Origin: CAYJAD01 sp964370015
GTDB lineage: Bacteria > Desulfobacterota > Desulfovibrionia > Desulfovibrionales > Desulfovibrionaceae
Reading direction: 5' to 3'
NCBI GenBank assembly: GCA_964370015.1
Contig: CAYJHD010000117.1
Span: forward strand, 1 to 5,403
Length of the DNA stretch: 5,403 nucleotides
The first letter of the stretch is position 1. Each line of letters starts with the position of its first letter. This document shows, in pieces, positions 1 through 5,403 of this stretch. The notes below the pieces were generated by a model. That model was not told the DNA's origin, did no database searches, and worked only from the letters and a program-made list of their open reading frames with translations. The position numbers were made by a program, and so were the translations under genes.

Positions 1-53
1 TGGGGGAAGGAGGGGGACTTTTTGGCGTTAGCAAAAGCCCCCTCCTTCCCCCA
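1..53 (-). terminator. Probable intrinsic terminator of dapF (long GC-rich hairpin, truncated at window edge)
   Basis: Positions 1-16 and 38-53 are perfect 16-base inverted repeats. An inner AT stem (ctttt at 18-22 against aaaag at 33-37) extends the helix past one unpaired base, leaving a loop of about 10 bases. Read on the minus strand, the hairpin begins 14 bases after the dapF stop codon, the right place for a rho-independent terminator. The U-tract would lie to the left of position 1, outside the window, so termination itself is inferred. The run of A on the plus strand at 57-62 is on the wrong side to serve a plus-strand transcript. Confidence 0.7.
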
Positions 54-67
54 CATAAAAAAGTACA

Positions 68-895
68 TTACACCAATTCTCCATTAAAGACGGTGGTGGC
101 GCCGCCGGTCATGAAAATGTGGTCATTTTCTGCCCAGCGTATATGTAAGGTGCCGCCTAGTAGATGAATGTTTACATTTCGTTCGGTGAGGCCAAGGCGT
201 GCGCATACCACGCCCACAGCGCATGCACCTGTACCGCACGCCTGAGTTTCACCGGCTCCGCGTTCCCATACGCGCATGCGTACGTTGTTTCTATCTTGCA
301 CTTCAATGAATTCCACATTGATGCGCTCTGGGAAGAGGGGGTGATTTTCCATGGCTGAGCCAAGGGCTTCAATGGCAAAATCATCGAGATTTTCCCCTTG
401 AATAACCACATGTGGGTTGCCCATGGACACACAAGATCCCACATATTTTTTACCAAGAACTTCTATGGTGATTTCTAGGGCGGTGTCGGCTTCATGTTTT
501 ACGGGGATACGCGTTGGTACCCACTCAGGTGTGCCCATGTCCACGGTGGCACCTGTCACCACGCCATTTTCCATGATGAGGTTAATTATTTTAATGCCGG
601 CCAATGTTTCCACCGTGAGCTCTGGTTTATCCACAAGGCCATGCTCATAGGCGTATTTGCCCACGCAACGAATGGCATTGCCACACATTTGAGATTCGCT
701 ACCATCACTATTGAACATGCGCATGCGCACATTAGCCACTTCGGAAGGGAGAATAAGCACCAGTCCATCAGAACCAATGCCCTTATGTCTATCGCTCACT
801 TGTATGGCCAAAGCGGCAGGGTCGCTCACGGGACTGATACGTGCATCCATGTACACATAATCGTTGCCAATACCGTGCATTTTTGTAAACTTCAT
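68..895 (-). CDS. dapF: Diaminopimelate epimerase DapF
   Basis: A cytoplasmic, cofactor-independent epimerase of 275 aa, the usual family length. It converts LL-diaminopimelate to meso-diaminopimelate, the last step before lysine and the precursor for peptidoglycan cross-links. The N-terminus carries the family signature KMHGIGNDYVY, with Asn11 as a substrate contact. The two catalytic cysteines are both present: Cys71 in the first half (DGSESQMCGNAIRC) and Cys220 in the second (ERGAGETQACGTGACA). Other expected binding residues are Asn62, Asn160 (MGNPH), Asn193 and Glu211-Arg212. The two halves correspond to the pseudo-symmetric lobes of the fold. The ATG start is supported by AAGGAG six bases upstream (902-907) and by the family N-terminus. 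The gene follows the HAD hydrolase after 143 AT-rich bases and is followed by a strong hairpin. The GNDYVY variant recalls Firmicutes and Bacteroidetes forms, but that impression is from memory only. The functional call is very secure. Confidence 0.97.
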   Translation of the reverse strand: MKFTKMHGIGNDYVYMDARISPVSDPAALAIQVSDRHKGIGSDGLVLILPSEVANVRMRMFNSDGSESQMCGNAIRCVGKYAYEHGLVDKPELTVETLAGIKIINLIMENGVVTGATVDMGTPEWVPTRIPVKHEADTALEITIEVLGKKYVGSCVSMGNPHVVIQGENLDDFAIEALGSAMENHPLFPERINVEFIEVQDRNNVRMRVWERGAGETQACGTGACAVGVVCARLGLTERNVNIHLLGGTLHIRWAENDHIFMTGGATTVFNGELV

Positions 896-941
896 GGCCA
901 GCTCCTTATACTTTTATACAAAAAGGTAGTTTTTACTGGTA

Positions 942-968
942 CTTATAAAAAGCACTTTTTCCAAACAA
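942..968 (-). promoter_or_regulatory. Possible promoter for dapF
   Basis: On the minus strand a TATAAG -10-like hexamer (942-947) lies downstream of a TTGTTT -35-like hexamer (963-968). The 15-base spacer is shorter than the preferred 17. The surrounding gap (896-1038) is very AT-rich, so chance matches are likely. A second -10-like TATATA is at 978-983. This supports dapF having its own start of transcription, but the exact site is a guess. Confidence 0.28.
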
Positions 969-1038
969 GTTTTGAAGTATATAAGAAAAAGCCAAAAAAA
1001 TCACACAAAAAATTACATTTTATAATTTGTTGATATGA

Positions 1039-1674
1039 TTATTTATTATCTCTAATCCATTGGTTAAGCCCCAACAAGTCTTCTTCCCAAGGCCAAGTTC
1101 CGCCTTTAAAGTATGAGCCGCGTCCATAAAATTGTGTACCGCAAGCTTCGGCGGCAATCATGTCGGTGCTGGCATCGCCCACCATGAGCACTTCGGCAGG
1201 ATCAGCCTTAGCCTTGATGATGATGCTTTCCAGCAGAGGTGTTTTGGAAGGCGGCGCGCCGCAGATTTCCGTGAAGTATTGGTCAAGATTTCGTAAGGGT
1301 AATATGTGATCCAGCTCCGCTTGCGAGGCACCGGAGCAAACATATATGGGCATTTTCCCGGCCCATGTGGTGAGCACTTCTTCAATGCCGGGCACCAGAG
1401 GGCATGTTTTTATGAGGTCAAAGGTGAGGAATTCAAACTTGGCGTTCCATGTTTCTTTGTCTGAAGGGGTGAAAGGTTTGCCAAGAATTTCCTCAAAGAA
1501 CCATGCGAACTTTACCAGGCGATTAATGCCGCCATGCATGATGTGGTAGAGCTGTAAGCGCTCTGCGGCTTCTTTGCCGTAGGGTAGCCCCATTTCATAA
1601 AAGGCTTTGGTTTTAATATCCATACTTTCAAGGATAACGCCGTCACAATCAAGAACGAGGGTAGATATGGGCAT
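1039..1674 (-). CDS. HAD-superfamily hydrolase, phosphatase-like, substrate unknown
   Basis: A 211-residue cytoplasmic protein with all four haloacid dehalogenase-superfamily motifs. Motif I is LDCDGV, with nucleophile Asp9 and acid/base Asp11. Motif II is YVCSGA, with Ser114. Motif III supplies Lys144 (PPSKTP). Motif IV is MVGDASTDMIAA, with metal ligands Asp167 and Asp171. The segment between motif I and motif II (about residues 17-95) is helical in character and fits a C1-type cap, as in phosphoglycolate phosphatase and beta-phosphoglucomutase relatives. The DxD motif and cap suggest a Mg2+-dependent phosphatase of a small phosphorylated metabolite; the substrate cannot be read from the sequence. 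The ATG start is supported by AAGGAG five bases upstream (1680-1685) and because motif I must lie close to the N-terminus. It sits between the Sel1-repeat gene and dapF on the same strand, with gaps of 136 and 143 bp, so operon membership is uncertain. No clear terminator follows it; there is only a weak all-AT stem near 1011-1027. Confidence 0.88.
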   Translation of the reverse strand: MPISTLVLDCDGVILESMDIKTKAFYEMGLPYGKEAAERLQLYHIMHGGINRLVKFAWFFEEILGKPFTPSDKETWNAKFEFLTFDLIKTCPLVPGIEEVLTTWAGKMPIYVCSGASQAELDHILPLRNLDQYFTEICGAPPSKTPLLESIIIKAKADPAEVLMVGDASTDMIAAEACGTQFYGRGSYFKGGTWPWEEDLLGLNQWIRDNK

Positions 1675-1752
1675 GAGAGCTCCTTTTTTGGGGTGTTTGG
1701 CAAAGATGCCATATGTAGTGTGTGTTGATCAAAATACGTGTGAGAGTTATGT

Positions 1753-1798
1753 TTCCCGCAAAGAAATGTTCCTTTTAAGAAGTCATTTCTTTGCGGAA
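1753..1798 (-). other. Stem-loop between the Sel1-repeat gene and the HAD hydrolase gene
   Basis: Positions 1756-1768 and 1784-1796 form a perfect 13-bp inverted repeat. Two further pairs (1753-1754 with 1797-1798) follow after a single bulged base at 1755. The 15-base loop can close further with ttc/gaa (1769-1771 with 1779-1781). On the minus strand the stem starts 12 bases after the Sel1 protein stop codon, where a terminator is expected, but the bases beyond it (aaacataactctc) contain no U-tract. It may be a factor-dependent terminator, an mRNA 3'-end stabiliser or a processing site. Confidence 0.6.
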
Positions 1799-1810
1799 GC
1801 CATGTGGGCT

Positions 1811-3412
1811 TTATTTACTTTCTGTGGGGCTTTGTGTGGTGTGGTATACCCTTGGAATCATATACATGAGGCCCACTTCATTTTTTTGCGGTACATATTG
1901 CGTAGCCACAATGACATGGCCTAGATTCCATAAGTAGCCTTGCCCTTGCTCGCCGGCAGAAGGTTTGCCAAAACGGCTTTCCACCATATTTTGTACAGCT
2001 TTGGCATGGTCTGGAGTGCTGGCTTTATAGTCAATTTTCAAAAAGCCCATTTCCTGTCTGGCTTGTGGGGTGCTTGGCATGTTGGGCTCACCCTTGGCAC
2101 TGACGGGCCCCTTGGGGGATGCGCCGTAGCAAACCGCCATTTGGTGTGCACCGGGAACGGAATTGGTGAGGTCGTACACATCACAAATGAAGTTAACATC
2201 TTCGCGCAAAGCTTTGACCTTGGATACGGAAAGGGCAGAGCGCATTTGAGCCCGTGTGAGGCCTTGCTCGCTGGCAAAGTTGGCTCCAAAAAGGGTTACC
2301 TTGGGAAAGCCTTTATCAGCAAAAGCTTCTTTGCTCATGGCAAAGAGTTCTTCTTGAGCGCCTTTATGGCCGGCCATGGTGGCACCATAGAGGAGTAGGG
2401 TGGCTCTGGATGGGGTACGCGGTACGCCTTTGCCAATGCGATATAAATGCCCAAGGCGTGCTTGTGCCTCCACATTATGCCCTGCGGCGGCAAGGCTATA
2501 CCATGCGGCGGCGGTGCTGTCATTTTGTACTACGCCTTCACCGCGTTCATAGAGAACTGCCAAGAGATATTGCGCATCGTGCTGGCCTAAGTCTGCGGCT
2601 TTTTGCAACCATGTGGCGGCGGTGGCCACATGCTGTGTGCCGCCACGTCCTTGTGCCAGCATGCGGCCTAAGTGATACATGCCATCTTTATCATCGCCTT
2701 CAGCGGCCAAGCGAAACCACATGACAGCTTCTCTACTATTAAGTAAGACCCCTTCGCCGCGGTCATACATAAGCCCCATGGCTGTCATGGAGCCTGCGTG
2801 GCCTTCCTTGGCCAAAGCACTCCAAAGACCAATGGCTTTTTTAAAGTCGTTGTTGGCGTAGGCGCGAGTGGCTTCCAAAAAAATTTGCTCTTGGCGGAGG
2901 CGTTCTTGAGCTTCTGCCATTTCCTTTTGTCTTTGGGCTTCTTGTTCTTTACGCAGGGTTTCTTGCTTGCGTGCTTCTTCAATTTCCGCCGCCGTGGGGG
3001 CTGCAGGCACTAAAATAGGTGCAGGAGTGACCGCTTTGGGGGGAAGAGGTGAGGGCGCAAGCTCTTTTTCTTGTACAGAGCTGCCTGCACTGGGCGAAGT
3101 TGCGGGTACAGGGGCCACACTGGGAGCCACAGAATTATAAATATCCATACCCGAGGCCGGACCTAACGTTGTTTGAGTGTTCGTTATGGGGGCATGATTG
3201 GTGGCCGGTACAGGAGCAGGTTTAGCTCCTAAAGAGGGCGTTCCCAATGTGGGAGGGGGCAGTGTGGAAGGGCCTAGCGTGGTGGCCGTGGGGGGAATGT
3301 CCTGATCTGGCTGATTTGCGGCTGCCCATACTGCTGAGGCCGTGAGCCATGGAACTAAGCTTAACGCGCAGATGTGAAAGACAATGTATAGTAGGGAGAA
3401 TTTTTTTTTCAT
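1811..3412 (-). CDS. Exported Sel1-repeat (TPR-like) protein with unassigned C-terminal domain
   Basis: A 533-residue protein, probably periplasmic. Residues 1-30 form a Sec signal peptide: Lys2-4, a hydrophobic core of about 7-23, and a likely signal peptidase I site after AVWA (residue 30), with no lipobox. Residues 31-140 are a Pro/Ala/Thr/Ser-rich linker with recurring TLGP units. Residues 141-182 are rich in Glu, Lys, Arg and Gln and look like a coiled coil. About four Sel1-like repeats follow a leading helix, at roughly 205-240, 241-276, 277-312 and 313-348, with typical cores such as LGxMYDRGEGV and AAxWYSLAAAGH. Residues 360-533 form a further domain I do not recognise, with two cysteines (410 and 428) and an aromatic-rich end. 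Sel1 repeats usually form scaffolds for protein contacts, so an envelope adaptor role is plausible but inferred. The frame stays open 55 codons further upstream, but the start at 3412 is preferred because it gives a clean signal peptide and AAGAGG five bases upstream. Confidence 0.85.
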   Translation of the reverse strand: MKKKFSLLYIVFHICALSLVPWLTASAVWAAANQPDQDIPPTATTLGPSTLPPPTLGTPSLGAKPAPVPATNHAPITNTQTTLGPASGMDIYNSVAPSVAPVPATSPSAGSSVQEKELAPSPLPPKAVTPAPILVPAAPTAAEIEEARKQETLRKEQEAQRQKEMAEAQERLRQEQIFLEATRAYANNDFKKAIGLWSALAKEGHAGSMTAMGLMYDRGEGVLLNSREAVMWFRLAAEGDDKDGMYHLGRMLAQGRGGTQHVATAATWLQKAADLGQHDAQYLLAVLYERGEGVVQNDSTAAAWYSLAAAGHNVEAQARLGHLYRIGKGVPRTPSRATLLLYGATMAGHKGAQEELFAMSKEAFADKGFPKVTLFGANFASEQGLTRAQMRSALSVSKVKALREDVNFICDVYDLTNSVPGAHQMAVCYGASPKGPVSAKGEPNMPSTPQARQEMGFLKIDYKASTPDHAKAVQNMVESRFGKPSAGEQGQGYLWNLGHVIVATQYVPQKNEVGLMYMIPRVYHTTQSPTESK

Positions 3413-3423
3413 GGCATCCTCTT
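3413..3423 (-). promoter_or_regulatory. Shine-Dalgarno sequence that fixes the Sel1-protein start
   Basis: On the minus strand AAGAGG (3418-3423) lies five bases before the ATG at 3410-3412. This supports starting the protein directly at its Lys-rich signal peptide rather than at the in-frame ATG 55 codons upstream, which would place a basic non-signal stretch ahead of the hydrophobic core. Confidence 0.7.
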
Positions 3424-3483
3424 GGCGTGTTACAGGGGGCTTTAGCAAGGAAGCTTTGGCCTTTATGAATACTTTTTTTCTGG

Positions 3484-3512
3484 TATATAGCGTGCTTTGC
3501 AAGAAGTTGCAA
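3484..3512 (-). promoter_or_regulatory. Candidate sigma-70-type promoter of the Sel1-repeat gene
   Basis: On the minus strand a TTGCAA -35-like hexamer (3507-3512) is followed, after the optimal 17-base spacer, by a TATATA -10-like hexamer (3484-3489). Each matches four of six consensus bases. Transcription would begin near 3477, giving a leader of about 65 bases before the start codon. The -35 element is also the right half of a palindrome at 3496-3513, and the left half falls in the spacer, so a protein bound there would block the promoter. Confidence 0.45.
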
Positions 3513-3513
3513 A
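3496..3513. repeat. 18-bp palindrome in the divergent intergenic region, possible operator
   Basis: TTTGCAA (3496-3502) and TTGCAAA (3507-3513) are perfect 7-bp inverted repeats around a 4-bp centre (gaag). Each contains the self-complementary hexamer TTGCAA, so the two copies are also direct repeats 10 bp apart, about one helical turn. Their position, over the candidate promoter of the Sel1 gene and between divergent genes, fits a dimeric regulator site. No regulator is encoded in the window and the motif does not match one I know. Confidence 0.4.
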
Positions 3514-3599
3514 ACCTATGTATGTGCTTATATGAGATAAAAGGGATGATTTTTTGTGCGATGCCCTTTAAAACCAAGGACGGCCATGGGAAATTATAG

Positions 3600-3628
3600 T
3601 TGAATTTCTTAAGAGTTTACGCTAGTAG
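3600..3628 (+). promoter_or_regulatory. Weak candidate promoter for rimO
   Basis: TTGAAT (3600-3605) resembles a -35 hexamer. A 17-base spacer separates it from TAGTAG (3623-3628), a poor -10 match. It would give a very short leader before the rimO ATG at 3648. An alternative on the same strand is TTGCAA (3507-3512) with TATGAG (3531-3536), spacer 18. Some promoter is needed here because the upstream gene is divergent, but neither candidate is strong. Confidence 0.22.
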
Positions 3629-3647
3629 CCCCCTACGAGATATTATT

Positions 3648-4961
3648 ATGAAAAAATTACGCGTCTATACCATTAGCCTTGGCTGTCCCAAAAACCGTGT
3701 GGATACAGAGCACGTATTGGGCTCTTTACCCCTTCCCATAGAAGCGACTCCGCATATGGGGCGTGCTCACATGATTTTTGTGAATACATGTGGCTTTATT
3801 TTGCCTGCCATAGAAGAATCGGTGAAAACCTTAGTGGACATCGTGCACCATATTTCCGGTTTAAAAAAACGCCCCCTCTTGGTGGTGGCGGGCTGTCTTG
3901 TGAGTCGTTTTGGCAGTAAAGACTTGGCTCAAGACTTACCAGAAGTGGATGTATGGCTTCCCAATGCCACCATGGATACATGGCCCCACGAAGTGACCAA
4001 GGCTCTAGGCCTTGAAAGTCAGCTTGTGGTACCCGGGCGTCTTTTATCCACGCCCAAATCCTATGCTTGGCTCAAAGTCAGCGACGGCTGTCGTCATGCT
4101 TGTTCTTTTTGCACCATTCCTTCCATTCGCGGTAAACATCGCTCGGTGCCTGCGGCCACATTGGTGGAGGAAGCTAAAAATGTTCTGTCCCAAGGGGTAA
4201 AGGAACTTGTGCTTGTGGCACAAGACGTGAGCTCATGGGGAGAAGATTTAAGCAAAGATGGCGAACAAAACTTGCGCACTCTAGTGGAGCAACTTTTGCC
4301 ACTACAAGGGCTTAAATGGCTTCGACTCATGTATTTATATCCTTCTGGCTTAACAGAGAACACATTGGCTTTCATGAAAGAAGCCAGTGATGGCGGGCCG
4401 TTATTGCCGTATTTTGACATACCCATGCAACACGCTCACGAAGATATTTTACAGCGCATGGGTCGCCCCTTTGCCAGAGATCCGCGTAAGGTGGTGGATC
4501 GGGTACGTTCCTTCATGCCGCATGCCGCCTTACGTACTTCCTTCATTGTGGGCTTTCCCGGCGAGGAAGAAGAACACTTTGCCAGCTTACGTGATTTTGT
4601 CATGGAGACGCGTTTGCATCATGTGGGTGTTTTTGCCTATGAGGCCGAAGAGGGCACAAGAGCCGCTGTCATGGACGGACAAGTGGATGCCGAAGTTAAA
4701 GAAGAGCGCAAAGCGCAAATAATGGGTATTCAAGCGGACATTTCTGCTGAAATTTTAGAGCAAGAAGTGGGGAAAGACCAAAGCGTGCTGGTGGATAGCG
4801 AGCATGAAGAATGGCCTGGCCTGCATGCGGGACGCGTATGGTTTCAAGCACCAGAGGTGGATGGCATTACCTATATCAGCGGGCCCGGGGTAAGCGTGGG
4901 GAATATGGTCACTGCCAACATAGTTGAAAGCAGTGAGTATGACCTAACTGCCCTCACATAG
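3648..4961 (+). CDS. rimO: Ribosomal protein S12 methylthiotransferase RimO
   Basis: A radical-SAM enzyme with two iron-sulfur clusters. It methylthiolates the beta-carbon of a conserved aspartate in ribosomal protein S12 (Asp88 in E. coli numbering). The product is 437 aa, close to the 441 aa of E. coli RimO. The N-terminal methylthiotransferase domain has its three cluster cysteines at Cys13 (SLGCPKNRVDTE), Cys48 (NTCGFI) and Cys83 (AGCLVSRF). The radical-SAM CxxxCxxC motif is at Cys148, Cys152 and Cys155 (GCRHACSFCTIPSIRG). A TRAM domain fills about residues 374-434 and ends in the RimO-like VESSEYDL. SLGCPKN with the acidic TRAM end favours RimO over the tRNA enzymes MiaB and MtaB. The ATG at 3648 is chosen because MKKLRVYTISLGCPKN matches the family N-terminus; a TTG at 3600 would add 16 unlike residues. 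The Shine-Dalgarno is weak (gaga, about seven bases upstream). The downstream acyl-CoA ligase gene begins 33 bp after the stop. Confidence 0.95.
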   Translation: MKKLRVYTISLGCPKNRVDTEHVLGSLPLPIEATPHMGRAHMIFVNTCGFILPAIEESVKTLVDIVHHISGLKKRPLLVVAGCLVSRFGSKDLAQDLPEVDVWLPNATMDTWPHEVTKALGLESQLVVPGRLLSTPKSYAWLKVSDGCRHACSFCTIPSIRGKHRSVPAATLVEEAKNVLSQGVKELVLVAQDVSSWGEDLSKDGEQNLRTLVEQLLPLQGLKWLRLMYLYPSGLTENTLAFMKEASDGGPLLPYFDIPMQHAHEDILQRMGRPFARDPRKVVDRVRSFMPHAALRTSFIVGFPGEEEEHFASLRDFVMETRLHHVGVFAYEAEEGTRAAVMDGQVDAEVKEERKAQIMGIQADISAEILEQEVGKDQSVLVDSEHEEWPGLHAGRVWFQAPEVDGITYISGPGVSVGNMVTANIVESSEYDLTALT

Positions 4962-4994
4962 TACATTTATATTTTTAGATAAAGAGAGCCCTGT

Positions 4995-5403
4995 ATGGCA
5001 TATTCAATAACTGACAATCCCCTGTATGATGCGCAAAAACCCTTTTGGTGGCGGCATCTTGAAGGGAGACAAGAGACTGAAGTTGTTTTTGAAGATACAA
5101 ATATATTAACGTATCTTGACCGCGCTGTGGAAAAATACCCACAGCGTCCTGCCATTATTTTTCAAAATTACACCCTAACGTATGCCAAGCTTCAAGAAAA
5201 AGCCGAAGCCTTTGCCGCGGCTTTGCGCTTACGCGGTGTACAAGATGGGGATAGGGTGGCCATTATGCTCCCCAATATTCCTCAGACCATGATTGCCATG
5301 TGGGGTGTGCTCAAGGCCGGCGGTGTGGTGGTCATGACTAATCCTCTTTATATGGAAAAGGAATTGACGCATCACTTCCATGATTCTGGTGCAAAAATTC
5401 TCA
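4995..5403 (+). CDS. Long-chain acyl-CoA synthetase (AMP-forming), N-terminal part only
   Basis: An open frame starting at ATG 4995 and running off the window end, with 136 codons visible. The translation has the N-terminal layout of ANL-superfamily fatty acid ligases: a helix TYLDRAVEKYPQRPAII, then LTYAKLQEKAEAFAAALR, GDRVAIMLPNIPQ, and MWGVLKAGGVVVMTNPLY followed by ELTHHFHDSGAKIL. The TNPLY and DSGAK segments are characteristic of the FadD-like long-chain branch, which activates fatty acids through an acyl-adenylate to acyl-CoA. The ATP-binding P-loop-like motif and the C-terminal lysine domain lie beyond the window, so chain length preference and completeness cannot be judged. The full protein would be expected at about 550 aa. 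A purine-rich aaagagag (4981-4988) six bases before the ATG is a plausible Shine-Dalgarno. There is no terminator in the 33-bp gap after rimO, so co-transcription is likely. A fadD symbol is possible but not assigned from this fragment. Confidence 0.88.
   Translation, partial: MAYSITDNPLYDAQKPFWWRHLEGRQETEVVFEDTNILTYLDRAVEKYPQRPAIIFQNYTLTYAKLQEKAEAFAAALRLRGVQDGDRVAIMLPNIPQTMIAMWGVLKAGGVVVMTNPLYMEKELTHHFHDSGAKIL

Noticed and set aside
1..16. Possible G-quadruplex in the G-rich arm
   Set aside because: Only two runs of five G separated by a GG are present on a strand within one arm. The perfect complementary arm nearby makes a hairpin far more likely.
205..260. Alternating GCGCATGC-like purine-pyrimidine stretches in dapF
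   Set aside because: They come from codons for the conserved Cys/Ala/Gly motif of the enzyme and need no separate explanation.
942..960. Short AT inverted repeat (aaaaa-ttttt) between dapF and the HAD gene
   Set aside because: The stem is five A-T pairs in an AT-rich gap and would be unstable. It is likely chance.
494..1033. Plus-strand open frame of 179 codons
   Set aside because: It lies mostly antisense to dapF, whose two catalytic cysteine motifs are intact. Its product is rich in His and Cys with no recognisable domain and ends in Lys-rich translation of the AT-rich gap, as expected of a shadow frame.
1607..2398. Two plus-strand open frames (1607-1924 and 1940-2398)
   Set aside because: Both are antisense to the HAD and Sel1 genes, lack convincing ribosome binding sites, and show no domain or signal that competes with the minus-strand proteins.
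3600..3647. Earlier TTG start for rimO adding 16 residues
   Set aside because: The family begins a few residues before SLGCPKN, the added residues resemble no RimO, and 3600-3628 is a better fit for promoter or leader sequence.
4094..4426. Minus-strand open frame of 110 codons inside rimO
   Set aside because: It is antisense to the radical-SAM core of rimO, whose motifs are complete. The product is Ser/Cys-rich low-complexity sequence typical of a reverse-strand shadow.

Overview
This window is a bacterial chromosomal segment carrying four complete genes and one truncated gene. Three genes lie on the minus strand and two on the plus strand, arranged divergently around a regulatory gap at about 3413-3647. 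Several traits point to a Gram-negative (diderm) bacterium that makes meso-diaminopimelate: a diaminopimelate epimerase, the S12 methylthiotransferase RimO, an exported Sel1-repeat protein with a Sec signal peptide, and a FadD-type acyl-CoA ligase. Base composition looks intermediate by eye. A Desulfovibrio-like relative is a weak guess; the lineage cannot be settled from this sequence alone.

Minus-strand arm, in the direction of transcription. First comes a 533-residue exported protein (1811-3412): signal peptide, Pro/Ala/Thr-rich linker, charged coiled coil, about four Sel1 repeats and a C-terminal domain I do not recognise. Next is a 211-residue HAD-superfamily phosphatase-like hydrolase (1039-1674), then dapF (68-895). 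A very strong GC-rich hairpin (1-53), probably the dapF terminator, ends the arm at the window edge. The gaps between these genes are 136 and 143 bp. Each gene has its own good Shine-Dalgarno sequence, and a stem-loop (1753-1798) sits between the first two. They may therefore be separate units or a loosely coupled series.

Plus-strand arm. rimO (3648-4961) is followed after 33 bp, with no visible terminator, by the start of an acyl-CoA synthetase gene (4995 to the window end). The two are probably co-transcribed.

The genes do not form an obvious single pathway. DapF serves lysine and peptidoglycan synthesis, RimO modifies the ribosome, the ligase activates fatty acids, and the other two have no assignable substrate. 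I see no mobile element, CRISPR array, tRNA, rRNA or riboswitch, and no evidence for a new multi-gene system. The items most worth a second look are the unassigned C-terminal domain of the Sel1 protein, an 18-bp palindrome (3496-3513) over its candidate promoter, and the stem-loop at 1753-1798.
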